From: Salvator merianae
Lineage: Eukaryota > Chordata > Lepidosauria > Squamata > Teiidae
Assembly (NCBI GenBank): GCA_003586115.2
Contig: QVOM02000023.1
Coordinates: 9,011,083 to 9,075,082, forward strand
DNA: 64,000 bases
Direction: 5' to 3'
The first letter of the stretch is position 1. Each line of letters starts with the position of its first letter. Of this stretch, positions 1-11,400 are shown in pieces. Both the position numbers and the translations under genes were made by a program. The notes under the pieces were generated by a model that was not told where the DNA came from, did no database searches, and was given only the letters and a program-made list of their open reading frames with translations.

Positions 1-397
1 TGCTTAATTCTGGAATATCCCAGTATAGAGGCATAAGCAAGCAATGTCTTAGGGTTGCCTTGTGAAAGAGAGGATAGGACTCTGAATTAAAAAGCCCTAT
101 TGTGTGAAGCAGAAAATGCAAGCAGTTGCTGCTCCTAATGCAGGCAAGGAACAACTGCCTACGTTTCCTCTTCTGTACCCCTGTTAAAGGCACACAAGCC
201 CAGTTCTTGTTTCCAGGTGGTAACTCTTCTAGAGCAGTACAGGATCTGGGCAAAGAAGGCAAAACACCCCCATGAGGGAACTCTGCAGCCAGCCAAAACA
301 GCTGTGCCTGAGCCAACTGGGCAGCTATCATGGTTTCTGTGGCCTTGGCCATGCTGGGAGAACAACCTAATAGATGGTTTTCCCAAGCCTTTTTGTA

Positions 398-448
398 GCA
401 CCCACACCCACACCCACACCCACACACACACACACCCACACACACCTC
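398..448. repeat. (ACACCC)n/(AC)n microsatellite
   Basis: Hexanucleotide CACCCA-type units grade into CA dinucleotides. The strings of His-Thr or Trp-Val predicted from it are artefacts. Confidence 0.95.
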
Positions 449-476
449 AGCAGTGCTACTGAGTAATGGGTTCCTT

Positions 477-493
477 CCCCCCCCCCCCCCCAG
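477..493. repeat. Poly-C tract
   Basis: A run of about 15 cytosines, a G-quadruplex-prone homopolymer and a likely spot for sequencing length error. Confidence 0.9.
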
Positions 494-1689
494 TCTCTCT
501 TCCTTCCATCACTTGGAGTGGGAATCTATCGCCTTTCCACAGACCGTTTGCTTCATCACCGTACCATAATAATAATATGCTTGGGAAGAACTCACAGTGG
601 CAAATTAATATTTAAAAGCACTCGGGTTTGGGTTGTTGAAACCTGCGTTAATTTGACAAACGGCTGCCGCCGGAACTGAAGTGGCATTAACATGGAAATA
701 AGAGTTAACCTCTGGCAGGGCAGGCGGAAAGGGAAAGACGCGAGGAAGAGGAAGAGACGAGGAGGAGGCATCCTCCACCTTAGTCTGCCTCCGGTAAATA
801 CCGCCGGGCACGATCCTATTTATAGCATCGTGATTTAGAGGTTGGTCTGGGGGAAAATCTGAATGGCAGCTCCCAGGATTACGTCTCCTAAGGAGATGTC
901 AAGACTTTCTGCTCGCCCCATTCTCACTGCACACTCCAGCTGATTCTTTTCTGGTTTTTTTCCATCAGTAGCATTTGTTTGGAGGGGGCGTTGCAAAGCT
1001 GATGGGAATGAACAACAAGCCGGCGTCTTGAGTAACAGTGCTGGAAGGAAGTATGTTGTAATCTTCCCCCTGGTAGCGTTGGTGTCTTTTTTTTGGAGGG
1101 GGGGGGAAGGGTCTCTGAATGCCTTTAAGTTTAAAAATGGCCACTCCAGAACAAAAGGGGGGCTTCCGGTATGGCTGAAAGTAATCGGTTTATAAAATGG
1201 TCTCCACCACATAAGAGGAAAAAAGGTGAGGAGGGAAGAGGAAAAAAAGTGCGCTCACTCTAGGCTTAAGCTATGAAAACCTTTGAAATCTTCTGCTGTG
1301 AGATGGAATGTGACTACCTTAGTCTACTCCTTCTTTGGTGGATGAATGAAGTCATATTGGTGAGAACAAGTTATAAAAGACTGGGTGAGCTGAACATACA
1401 GTTTCGCTGGTGTAAGGCCATATCCTCCGTTCCCAACACAGATTTAGAGATCACCATAAAAGGGGGAAGAATAATACCTACCTGCCATCGTCCAAAATCA
1501 CTGCTATTTTGAGATGGCAATTCTTCCCGGTTTTGACATGGATGACCAACATTCTGCCTCTGATTTAGTAAGACAAATGAGAGGAAAGGTGGCCTTGAGG
1601 GTTGGAAGGGAAGGGAACCTTCTGCTAGGTAGAGACATCAAAACAGGAAGAAGATGTCCATCTGGAAAAGACACTGATTTAGATCATCC

Positions 1690-1767
1690 TTGGTTCGACG
1701 CGAACATTCATGGACCCGAATCGTAGAATCGAATTTTTAAACGTGAACCGAACTTTGCACCTGCCTA
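1690..1767. mobile_element. Fragment of hAT-like palindromic MITE (right end)
   Basis: The right edge reads, on the complement, TAGGCAGGTGCAAAGTTCGG. This resembles the TAGGGATGTGC-type termini of the complete elements at 7339, 28010 and 58360. The body has the same TTCG/GAAC-rich composition. No left terminus was found, so it is a truncated copy. Confidence 0.45.
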
Positions 1768-3364
1768 GGACGTGAGAACTGCCCATCCCTGGGGAGGAGT
1801 GAAAGTCATTCTGATGGTGCTGTGGAGGCACAATCTTAAACCACGGCAACGTTCCAGGAAGGAGAGCAGAGCCTTTGTTCGTCGCATCCTTGGAAAGTTC
1901 ACTGGAATGAAGCCGGCAACGAATTCAAGGTGAAAGGAAGGTAACAAGGGGGGTGTAGGGGGCTGGGTACGCGACAGAGAGAGGCAGTTACTGAAAAATG
2001 TTGTTTCTTTATTACTGCTATAATTCAAGGCAATTAGCATGGCGCAGTAGTTCTTTGTTGACCTAGCAGAGTCCCAAATGCTAAGTATTTAAATGAGGCG
2101 GCTGCATCGCGTTTGGACAAATTTACCTGTGCTGGAGGCAAGGCAGGGCTCTGAAGGAATGCCATGTCTCTCTGAGGCAGCGTCTATGTGATGGCACGAA
2201 GGAGGCGTCTCTTGCTAAATGCTGTTTTCGTTCTCAGAGGCCCAAGTTGGCTGGTATCTTTGGCCAGTCTATGTCAACAGAGATCACCTCCCAGGTAAGT
2301 CAGCACCTATCTACCAGAGCCCTTCCTCTGCAGTGCCAGGCAGGGAGCCCAAAGAAATCCACCCAGTCAGCCTCCCAACCTAGACAGTGAACCGCACTTG
2401 GCTTGAGGATGCAGTTTCTTCCCTGTGCTTCAGTCCAAGAGCCACACCTGTTTCCCTCTCGGTAGCAAAACTCCTATTTCCCGCTGAGCTGTGGCCGGGT
2501 GCCAAGAAGACGCACCTGCCTACTGATAGACGCAATAGACAGATGCCTCTATTTCTGCCTCTCCGTTGAAGTTAGGCATCAGCGAGAGAAATGGAACAAG
2601 CAGAAAAAGTCTGAAGCCGCTAGATTGTTCCCTGCCCTTGGTAATGGAGCTGATTTAAGGCACGGAAAGACGTAATAACCAAGGGGACCTGGGATCCTTT
2701 TGGCTTCATTGCTTTGTGCAAGAAAATATTTTCAGCCTCATTTAGAATGTCAGCCTTTATAAAGGGGCTCCATGCCGTAAGCGGGCAAGCATTCGCACAG
2801 GTAGACCCCACGCCGTAGACACAATACTGTCATACGCTCCGGTGATCCCCATTTGCTAGGGTCTCTCCCCAGTTTTCCTGACCCTCCTTCTGCGTAAACG
2901 GTGGCTTCTTTTTACATCTTTCGCAGGGAAAGATTTTAACAGCATGAGGACTTTTCAGCGCCCTGCCTTCCATCATAAGATCTGGGGCAGCACAGATTGG
3001 TGTCTCTTCTCCAGCACACACGTGTGTAAGACAAAAAGGGCCTGGAAAGAACCAATAAATCCACTTAAATAAAGCAAAGCAATCTCCGCCGACAGAATGC
3101 GTTTTTGTTTTCTTGTGACTTCCATTATTGTGGACACTTTTGCCCACCTTTCTATAAAATACGGGGAAATATGCACGTGTGTATGTTTCGCCAGCGTGAA
3201 AATATTATTTTTAGCTGTTATCAATCACCACTCAGTCACCAAATTTCCCTGAGCAGCAGCATACAAGATTTCCATTAAGAACATTACACACACACACCTA
3301 TAAGACTTAACATTTTGGTCCTATTCTTCTCTGAATATTGGTCTCTTTCCTCCTTCGCACTCTG

Positions 3365-3470
3365 CAAGATGTGACATTTTATTTATTGCTTACATTTGTA
3401 CATTGCTGTTCACCCAAAGGTCATAAAGTGGTTCAAAAACAGAAATAAAATATTATTGGTAGTTGTATAT
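3365..3470 (-). mobile_element. LINE 3'-tail remnant (L2-like), antisense
   Basis: TTTATTTATTG followed by a short segment with AAAGGTCATAAAGTGG is the reverse complement of the 'cctttgg...gggatataaat...aaataaa' tail seen elsewhere in the window (12488, 20216, 38275). Strongly diverged; no coding part remains. Confidence 0.4.
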
Positions 3471-3628
3471 GCAGTTGGCTTGCTCAGAAAGGATCTTTTC
3501 TTTCCTACCTTTTGGTCCCTGGGTGTGTTTATGACTTTAAACAGTACCTGACAATGGATTTTCTTTCGCCATTTGGAAACTTTGGCTCATGCACGGCGGT
3601 CCATTATGACTACTTCTTTGGTTATTTT

Positions 3629-3942
3629 TGGTGCCGTTGAGTCATTAACAACCCTCAGTGACTCTGTTGCCATATCTGGGAGGCAGGGTTTTTGGCAGAC
3701 AGAAAAGTGCTTTGACGTGACCTTTTTCTAGGGAGATACTGGGAATCAAACCTGCAACCCTCTGCTTCTCAAGCAGTTACTCTACCACTGAGCTGTAGCC
3801 ACTCTGTGGACCCCTTCATGCAGTTTTCTTGGCAGGTCCAGAGGCGGTTTGCCTTAACATCTCCTGGGGAGATGCCAGGGATCGAACCGGCAACCTTCTG
3901 CTTTCCCAGTAGCTGCTCAACCACTCAACTTGCAGCCACTCC
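3629..3942 (-). mobile_element. tRNA-derived SINE, dimer, antisense
   Basis: Two consecutive units, each ending with the complement of a tRNA-like head (GAGCTGTAGCCACTC, from gagtggctgtagctcagtgg with A-box spacing) and carrying the B-box-like GATCGAACC. The BovB-like tail (GGTGCCGTTGAGTC) appears only at the outer end of the first unit. They are about 135-160 bp each and old. The tRNA-like part is promoter material of a retroposon, not a tRNA gene. Confidence 0.8.
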
Positions 3943-4544
3943 TAAAGCAGCTTACCAAATGCAAGAGCGAACATAAAAAATAATAATAATCTGCTATTAA
4001 CACACCATTAGCAGATGAAAAGCAGCATCAAAAGCGCGAGGACACAAAGAGGCGAAATTAAAAATCAATTCATTAAACTAAGTGACAACAGAATCAAAAG
4101 CTTGATTAAAGAGAAGCGTCTCCGATTACCCACGGAGTGTGGCAGAGAAGATGACTTCCTAACCACTTGGGGCAGGGACTTCCAAGTTCTGAGGGCCACC
4201 ATCACAGAGACAGATGGAGATGGAGAGGAACTCGAAGCATTTCTGGATCTCCACCGATGGAAGGAAACTTGGTAATCGATGGTTTTCTTGGCACAGCTAT
4301 CCAGCAAAACCTCTCAAGGCTATTTTGCTTTTCAATTGGTGCACCTGCGGCTAGGTCAGCAGCAAAAAGGTCAGGGAGTTTCGGAATGAGGAACCAGAAT
4401 TATTCAAAACTGTCCCTATTTCCACCAGGGTGGAGCTGGAGGGCAGGGCTGGTCACCCACCACTGCGAAGTCCATGCTTTGGGAATAATGGAGGACATGC
4501 CAGTGAGGAGAAAATACATTTCTTTAGATGTATGAATAATATAA
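3943..4544. other. No feature recognised
   Basis: Unique-looking sequence with an A-rich start after the SINE. A 122-codon plus-strand ORF near 4167 overlaps an antisense ORF and resembles no family I know; I treat it as chance. Confidence 0.4.
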
Positions 4545-5330
4545 AGCGCAAACATACAAAAGGCATATTATCCCGACATAGTGACTGATTTCTCCTCCCA
4601 GCATCCATTATTGCTTTTGCCTCATCTTTACCTGAAATTAGTCATTTAGAATCTGCACCTTTTCTTTTTTTTTTTAATACAGAGAAGGATGGGAAGAAGA
4701 AAAAAATCATTGCACCAGCGGAATTATAAAAATTTAATATGCTCCCAGTAAAATGAAAAATGAGCGCTTACGATATTGTCTAACACTTTCAAATGTGTTT
4801 ATTAATTCATGTTTTAAATCATAAGTTTCGCTCTGCAACAGGAGCTGTAGCCAGCAATAAGCAAGTTTTAAAATATTAATGAACAAACAATAATTTCTCT
4901 ATTGAAATATAACATGCTTCTTTGAACAATGCAACTCTAAGTAATAAATCAACGGCACCAGAAAATTGCATTTCACATTTAATACAACTTGAACTCTGCC
5001 TCTCTCTCTTTTTTTTAAAGATATAAATGATATCTTTTTTGTTTAATTGGTGTCAGCTCAGATCTAGCAGATTGCTAATAAAATTCTGGATTTCCATATT
5101 TAATGATGCATGTTCCCGTGACACTGGTTTTTATCAGGGGAGGAAAGTAAGGAGGCAGCTTTTTAGTATCCTAATAGATAGCATTAATGGATGATCGTCC
5201 ATTGTAGAAAAAGCACTTTTGCTTAGCTGGAAATTCATTTAAATTCCTGAATTTGAAAAATCTCCAGAGGTGCTTGTAGGAAATGGCAAACATCTACAGC
5301 ACATACTAAGGTTTGGGATGCAATCTTATA
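4545..5330. other. AT-rich repeat-free block, candidate conserved non-coding element
   Basis: About 780 bp free of recognisable transposons, AT-rich, with many ATTA/TAAT homeodomain cores (ATTAATTCATG, AATATTAATGAAC, TTTAATGATGCATG) and no ORF of note. This texture is typical of the deeply conserved enhancers in deserts around developmental regulators such as PBX and HOX genes. Conservation cannot be seen from a single sequence, so this is inference. Confidence 0.35.
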
Positions 5331-6383
5331 TCTATAATTACCTGAAAATCAATCTACTGAGGGGTTAATTGGACGTACTTCAAAGTCAGCCTGCATTAGA
5401 TGCTTGCTTCTCAGCTAGCAAAACCTCAGAAGATGCCGTATGCAAGGCCTATCATTCAACCTTGTTCTTCCTCTTTATGGCAGCACTGGGCACAGACAGA
5501 AGAACATCAGGTGCCAAGAACAGAAGTTAGAACTGGGACTGTCACATGAAAAACAGAACAGGGTTCATATATGTTTTTGAATTCCAGGAGGTGTAGCTTA
5601 AGACATAGGCAAGATCTGCTGGGTTCCTCTCCTGTTCTTCTGGCCATGCCTGTAGGCAGGGTCCGGGGCTGTGTCTCCATTTTTGTTGGCATGGTGCTTC
5701 CACCGGAAAGTGTGTTGCCTACCCAAGGTACATGGGAATGAGGAAACAAAATCATCTTCTTTGCACAAGCACCTTGGCCACCACTTCAGCGGGCATCTAC
5801 ACTGTCAGATGAAGACATGAGGAACCACCTGATCAGACGTGGATATGAAGAATCACCTGGTCAGACATGGATATGAGGAAACACGTGGTGATGAGGAACC
5901 ATCTGTCCATTTCGGCTCTACTCTTTCCCAGGAAGCTGTTCCCAATGCATTGAGTACAACACAAAAGGCGTTCCTAGACTGTCCCTTTCAGGACCTTTAC
6001 TTGCATTTAGGCTGCTGAAAATGACATGGTCCCACCTCCCTATCCTGCTTCTGGATTCCCAGACAATCAAGGAGCAAAGCAGGAAGCTCAGCTTGGTCAG
6101 AAGCTGCATCAAGGTCCTGCCATTGGCATCCTTTTCTGCTGAGTGGCCTCCTTCACTCCTTCCTTAGTCCACAGTCCAGCATTTGCTTTTGGATCCCAGA
6201 AAGGAGCATGTTGAGCAATGGGCCTCCACTAGTTAGCTACTCTTCTGCTCCTGAGGACATCAGAAGTCAACAGCTCTTTCAACTGCTTGGAGGTCTTGCC
6301 TCTCTGTTCTCCTCCTCTTTGTCTCCCGGCCACACAACCATCCGCTACCAGATTTTTGTTCTTGCTGAGTCCCATCAATGCAG
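5331..6383. other. No feature recognised
   Basis: Mixed sequence with a local short direct repeat near 5815-5905 (units around 'gaggaaccacctgatcagac' and 'catggatatgaggaa'). No coding potential or transposon ends that I can name. Confidence 0.4.
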
Positions 6384-6862
6384 GGTTGACTCCATGTAAC
6401 CCATGGATAGATCTGTGCAGCTTTATTGGCTACGATACAGAAGTCGTTTGCCATGACCTTCTTCTGAGGAGGACCTGTGGATTGAACTCATGGCCCTCTG
6501 CTTTCCAGCAGTTGCTCTACGAGTGACCTGCAGCCACTACATCTTAATGCAATTTTCTTGACAGATACAGAATTGGTTTGCCATTCCCTTCTTGTAGAGA
6601 GATACTGGGGATTGAACCGTAAGGGCAATCAGTCACTGGAACAGGTTACCACAGGAGGTGGTGGGCTCTCCTTCGCTGGAGATCTTCAAGGAAAGGCTGG
6701 ACAGATATCTGTCTAGGATGGTGTAGTGAATCCTGCATTGAGCAGGGGGTTGGACTCGATGACCCTGGAGGTCCCTTCCAAATCTATGATTCTATGATTC
6801 TATGATTAACCTGCGACCCTCTACTTTCCAAGCAGTTGTTTTACCACTGAGGTATGCTCACT
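6384..6862 (-). mobile_element. tRNA-derived SINE dimer, antisense, split by a CR1 insertion
   Basis: Unit one (about 6384-6535) and unit two (about 6540-6862) show the complement of the SINE body: GATACAGAAGTCGTTTGCC, a B-box-like GATTGAAC and a head ending near GCAGCCACTAC. Unit two is interrupted after GGGGATTGAACC by a CR1 3' end and resumes at AACCTGCGACCCTC. The AACC on both sides suggests a short target duplication. The nesting shows the SINE is older than the CR1. Confidence 0.8.
6619..6807 (+). mobile_element. CR1 LINE 3' end, sense
   Basis: Carries the CR1 3'UTR signature (CTGGAACAGGTTACC, then TGGACTCGATGACC, then GGAGGTCCCTTCCAA) and ends in the diagnostic tandem ATTCTATG repeat. 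It is a 189-bp 5'-truncated copy, as usual for CR1, inserted in the SINE described at 6384. Confidence 0.92.
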
Positions 6863-6954
6863 GTCTTGTATGAATTCAGTGGGGCCTATTCTAACTCGCA
6901 GCACTTTTGCCATCAGGTTGCAAACTTTTGAAGGACCATGCACGTCCACACGCA

Positions 6955-7140
6955 GGCAAGCTCCTACCGACAACTGAAATTAATTGCTTTTAATTGCCCA
7001 TGTAAAGCACACGCATTCAGATTTGTTGCCATGGGAGGTCTCTGTCAGCCGCAAATAAATTAATCCTTTTTATTATGCTACCAAAAGACTAATGATCAAA
7101 CTGGCTTTGATACAGATTTGGGGAATTCTCACCTAGGAAG
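6955..7140. other. Candidate conserved non-coding element
   Basis: Short AT-rich, repeat-free segment with AAATTAATTGCTTTTAATTG and AAATAAATTAATCC, i.e. clustered TAAT/ATTA homeodomain cores. No ORF. A weak call based on texture only. Confidence 0.25.
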
Positions 7141-7338
7141 TCTGTTTCAACGCTTATGTCGTTCCTTTACCCTCCAGCCCACCCTTTCTGTCCTGCTGCT
7201 GTAGGCAAGAACCTCCAGCTACAAATATCCCTCGCCTCAGAACCTGCTCAGGAAGGGGAGGGGAGGTCTTTGATACAAAGGATGCTAGAATGCAACTTCT
7301 CTTTGTTCCACAGAAAAGTTTCACTTTCAACTCGCTGC

Positions 7339-7682
7339 TAGAAATGTTCTGTTGGTTCATTGTTCGCAGCCGAACAGCTAGTTTGTGAATATTCGTATCG
7401 AACGGAACAACCGGTTGTTCAAACAGACGAAAATTCAATCAAACCACATCAGTCTCCCATCTCCAAACATGTATCAAACAGTTCATACTTGCTGGGTTTT
7501 TTGTCCTTGAAATGGTTTTTTTTTCCCCAACGGGAAAAATGGTATTTCTTGTACTCGAGCCAATTCGAATTCGATCATGAACAGCCATTTGTTCGATTAA
7601 TCAGTTCACCATTGAACCGAACAAATGGGTGTTCGGCTCAGCTGCAAACCAAACACACGATTTTAGTTCATGAACATCTCTA
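7339..7682. mobile_element. hAT-like MITE with 8-bp target-site duplication
   Basis: Termini are TAGAAATGTTC on the left and, on the complement, TAGAGATGTTC on the right. Flanking octamers are CTCGCTGC (7331-7338) and CTTGCTGC (7683-7690), 7 of 8 identical, which is the duplication length of hAT transposons. The 344-bp interior is rich in GTTCG/CGAAC and encodes no transposase, so it is non-autonomous. Confidence 0.75.
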
Positions 7683-7825
7683 CTTGCTGCACTTTGACAA
7701 CAGTTGAGGGAACAATTAAACGAAAAATGGAGAAGGCAAAGACAAAGGCAAAGACAAGGCGCTTTAATCGAGCTGCAGTTTCAGACTGATGAGCCCATGG
7801 GAGTCGTTTGAACATCTAGTACAGA

Positions 7826-7965
7826 AGTGCTCAAATTTGGGCTTCCAGATGTGGTTAGAGTATAACCCCCATCAGTCCCAGTCAGTGTGGCCAAAGTCAA
7901 GGAATTCTGGGAGCTGTAATCCCACTACAGCTAGTGGCCCAAGTTCGGGAACCTTTCATTTCATG
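7826..7965. mobile_element. Degenerate foldback repeat
   Basis: A left part with TTCCAGATGTGGTTAGAG and a right part with ATTCTGGGAGCTGTAATCCC resemble the common reptile interspersed repeat carrying 'gggagttgtagt' and 'ccagatgttg' on facing arms. Related scraps occur near 12250, 32655 and 59690. Family identity is uncertain. Confidence 0.4.
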
Positions 7966-8384
7966 CAGTTTTTTCTTCTCTTAGACGTCCAATGGGCCTT
8001 TTTACTGCAGGTTAGCTCTGTTCCCTTGGCTGCTTAACAGGTATCTCCTGGTATTTGTGAATTTATCCCTATGCATGTATTTTCTTAGCAACTCCTGTGA
8101 CAAACTGCTGATTGCTTGCTCTGTTAGCCTGCCAGAACAAGATGGGTTATACGGCTATTATTTTGAAGTCCACAGTTTCTGCCCACTCAGCAAGAGATTG
8201 TCTTCCAACCCTGGGCAGCTAGTAGGACATATTTCTCGCAAATGTCTGCTGGCCTCCTTGCCTTTTCAGCGAGTTCCTCCAGAAGCATGCCACTTGCTGT
8301 ACGCTCTCTCTTAATTCCCTGCTTTGTTAGGAAAAGTTTCCGCATCTCTGCCCTGAGTGCCCAGTGTTTGCAAACAGGTGGCTA

Positions 8385-8741
8385 TCTCAGGCAGAATACC
8401 TCTAAAACCCATTTGCAGGGAGTCGAGAGCAGGAGAAGGTTTTGCCTTCATCTTCTGCTTGAGATGCCCAGAAGCAATTAGTAGGCCACTGGGTGAGACA
8501 GGATGCTGGACTAGATGGACCGTGGCCCGATCCAGCAGGACTTCTCTTAGGTTCTTATCAAGAATGGATGCCTAGGTACCACCTCCAGGTTGGAGAGACA
8601 GGCAGGATGCCTCTAAAGGTCATTTGCAGGGAGCTGAGAGCAAGTAAAGGATGCTGGACTAGATGGGCTAGAAGAGCTGTGGCCTGATCCAGCAGGGCTC
8701 CTCTTATGTTCTTATAAATAAATGAAATAAATCAATCAATG
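8385..8741 (+). mobile_element. CR1 3'-tail, two tandem copies, sense
   Basis: The module 'ctctaaaggccatttgcaggg ... tgctggactagatggac ... gatccagcaggg ... cttatgttcttat' is present twice in a row, the second lacking its middle. It ends in an A/T-rich AAATAAATGAAAT run. This is the 3' end of a CR1-type LINE; no RT coding remains. The same module is tandem at 21664 and 55826. Confidence 0.85.
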
Positions 8742-9503
8742 GAGGTGTCTACAGTAAACCTTTCTGGTATGTGACTAAGGCTAGAGAATTTTATACATAT
8801 ACGTGTGTGTGTGTATGTCTTGAAGCAAGGAGAAGCAGGACGTATTGCTCAGAAGGCTGCCCGACATCCTTAATGTTGCCAGGAAGGCCTTAATTATGCC
8901 CGCCGGGCAGAGAGGACCCGCCACACACTGCCCAAAAGGTTGTTGATGGCCCTTCCGCGAACCTCATCAGAGTGTGACAGTATTTTGCCTGTGGCCAGTT
9001 GAGCTGTGATCAAGATGAGGGACGTCTTTTGTGCTTGTTCAATTATGCTGCCCTCACTTCCCACTGACACACTTTACATTGGAAACAGGATTTCTGCAGA
9101 ATTATAGTATTAAGCTTGGCATGTGTACGGAGACCAAGAGATCCATTAAGGAGACCTGGACTGACTCGGTGCATTTCTTCAGCACGCCTTGGGAGACTTT
9201 TGGGGCAGACCACATTGTCCCCACCCACCCCCACCCCAGACTTCAGACTAGGTTTTATTTATTAATCGGCAGAAAGCATTTCACTACAGACTGAGTGAAA
9301 AAGAAAAAAGAAATGACTGGTGCAGGGAGGGAAGAAGAAGAGTGGCCCATTTCTAAGGCAGACGGGAGAATTTGCAAAGAGTGACTTTTGTGAGAAAAGG
9401 CACTTGGGATTAAAAATAAAGTGCCATGAAAATTCTGGGCATTGGAAAAGACGGAATGTATTTATTTGGAATTTGGGATGTGGCTCTCCTTCTACTTGCT
9501 TTT
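8742..9503. other. No feature recognised
   Basis: Unique-looking sequence with a short (GT)n near 8806 and a CCCACCC run near 9221. No gene or repeat that I can identify. Confidence 0.4.
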
Positions 9504-9732
9504 TAGGAGCCCAGTCACACTGAAGTTTCAATCCAGCTTCAGTCCACTTTCAGACTGAGAGAACACATCGGTAAAGCAATAAGATTATTTTCTTTCAGCA
9601 TTGCCTAACTCAGAAAATCCACCTTTGGGTTAGATAATGTGGAAAGAAAATGATGAGTTGCTTTGCTGATGCGTTCTTTCTGTCCAAAAGTGGACTGAAG
9701 CTGGATTAAAACTTTGGTGTGACAAGGGCCTA
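9504..9732. mobile_element. Palindromic MITE (about 229 bp, arms about 100 bp)
   Basis: The left arm (CAGTCACAC, then AATCCAGCTTCAGTCCACTT, then AAAGCAA) is the reverse complement of the right arm over almost the whole element, with modest divergence and a short centre near 9618. Outer bases TAGGAGCCC and, on the complement, TAGGCCCTT continue the symmetry. No coding. I could not see a clear target duplication. A foldback DNA-transposon derivative, family unnamed. Confidence 0.8.
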
Positions 9733-11023
9733 AAAGGAAAAAGAAAAGATACTTTATGGAATGATGTAGTACTAGGACCATGCAAAACTCTAAAGCTAAT
9801 TGAACCCTGCAAACAATCAGCTACCTAACTCACCTCTGAGCTTATGTTGTGGGCCACAACACAAATAGCATCATCTAACCGTTCTCCTGAAAAGACATGG
9901 GATGAATGCTAGCAAGGAGTTCTACTTCTGCATGTCTGTGGGTTTCTTACTATTATTATTATTAAAAGCTGCATTACTTTCTCACCGAAAAAGAGCGCAT
10001 AGGATTTATATGTTTACTAAAAGCCCATTGGCTGCAAGTGATCCACTGTTAATTTGATTTCCTGGAAGGCTATTTCCTGAAGATATACCAAATAGGCTAT
10101 TACCTGATATTGACCTTTGGGCTTTATTACAAATGTTAAAAAAAATTAGCAGTTTATGGAGACAGAGTTTCCTAGAAAAGAAAAGAAATGAAAAGGAAGA
10201 CTGTAGCCCTTGTAAGGAAGTTATTTGTATATTTATAGGCGAGAGGCTTTGTAGTTAATTGTAAGCGAAAGAAGTAGTAACCGACATTTTTCAAAGGGTG
10301 CCAAAACTGGGTTTTGCCAGGTATCAGGCAGAGGTTCATTCATCTCAAGCTGCAATGAACCATGCAGAAATTCAGGACAACCCAGATCAACCATCCACTT
10401 GAAAACGTATCTCACTGCCCTCCGCTTAGCAATCTGACCTGGCCTGCAAAATCTTCTATATTGCTTTGGGAGGTGACGCATGAGAAGTGATGCAAGTCGA
10501 CCCTTGTTCGACGAACACGACACACCCACAAGCACAGGAAGACGATAAAGGCAGAAGAAGTTAGGGAATCTGAGACGGGTAGGTGAACTGAGTCTGTTTG
10601 CAAGCATCCGTATGGCATTGTTCTAAGGTAGAGATGCATTGCACTCCTGTTTGATGAACGGAGAACCCCGCAAAGAGTGTGGAATTGAAGGGATTCGACC
10701 TCAGACCCTTCAACCTGTCAGAGAGAGGAGGAGAAGGGACGGAAGTGGTGGTGGAAGCAGGAGCCTGTGAAAGGCAAAATGACATTCACGGCCCTCTCCG
10801 CGGCCCTCCTGGCAGCTGGGAATGGGGTGGGGCCATACCATGCCATTAATGACATCATCACAGGGCTCTCCACGCCCTTTCCCTGTGCTTTGCCAAAGCC
10901 AAACAAGGCTTCACTGCCAGTGTTGCACAACCACTGCACGAGACCTGCTCCCTCCCGGCCGCAAGGCCAGTCGGGAAAAAGAAACCAGCCGCTGGGGAAG
11001 GCCACAGAGGCAAATGCCGCTTT
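9733..11023. other. No feature recognised
   Basis: Mixed unique-looking sequence. ORFs of up to 135 codons at 10230-11170 overlap on both strands and show no family resemblance. Nothing supports a gene. Confidence 0.4.
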
Positions 11024-11400
11024 GCCTTTATTTGTTTATTTATTTGCATTTTTATCCCGCCCTATTTCCGAAGGTCTCAGGGCAGGTTACAGCAATGAAA
11101 ACACAGAATGTAAAATGTGGCCACTAAAAACAAGAAGAGTCCCTGAAAGTGGGGAAGGGAAGCCGTTTCCTTAGCCAAAGGCTAGGCAGAATGAATAGGT
11201 GCGTCTTCACTGCACTCCTAAAGGTGTAAAGTGAAGATGCCTGGCACACCTCATGAGGCAGATTGTTCCATAGTCTGGGGGTCACCACTGAAAAGGCCCT
11301 ATCCCAGGTGCCCACCCCTTTAGTTCCTGAAGGTGGTGGTACAACCAGGAGAGCCTCATCTGCAGATCTTAAGGCACGTCCAGGTTGATATGGGGGAAGA
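11024..11400 (-). mobile_element. L2-like LINE 3' end, antisense, with C-terminal ORF remnant
   Basis: TTTATTTGTTTATTTATTTGC plus TTTTATCCCGCCC is the complement of a LINE tail. The minus strand at 11315-11124 reads RAFSVVTPRLWNNLPHEV and then FRSAVKTHLF, the conserved C-terminal motif that follows the reverse transcriptase in L2-type LINEs. Short, 5'-truncated and decayed. Confidence 0.7.

Larger units (their letters stand above)
1..3628. other. Intergenic DNA downstream of PBX3, no gene seen
   Basis: I see no splice-bounded ORF with family similarity on either strand. The stretch holds short simple repeats, a MITE end near 1767 and a LINE tail near 3365-3470. The part around 2640-2790 is repeat-free and looks non-random, but nothing identifies a function. 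In human the next gene downstream of PBX3 (MVB12B) lies several hundred kb away, so an empty flank is expected. Confidence 0.6.

Noticed and set aside
10230..11170. Several overlapping ORFs of 95-135 codons
   Set aside because: Open on both strands in conflicting frames, with no splice sites or domains; chance ORFs partly in LINE sequence.
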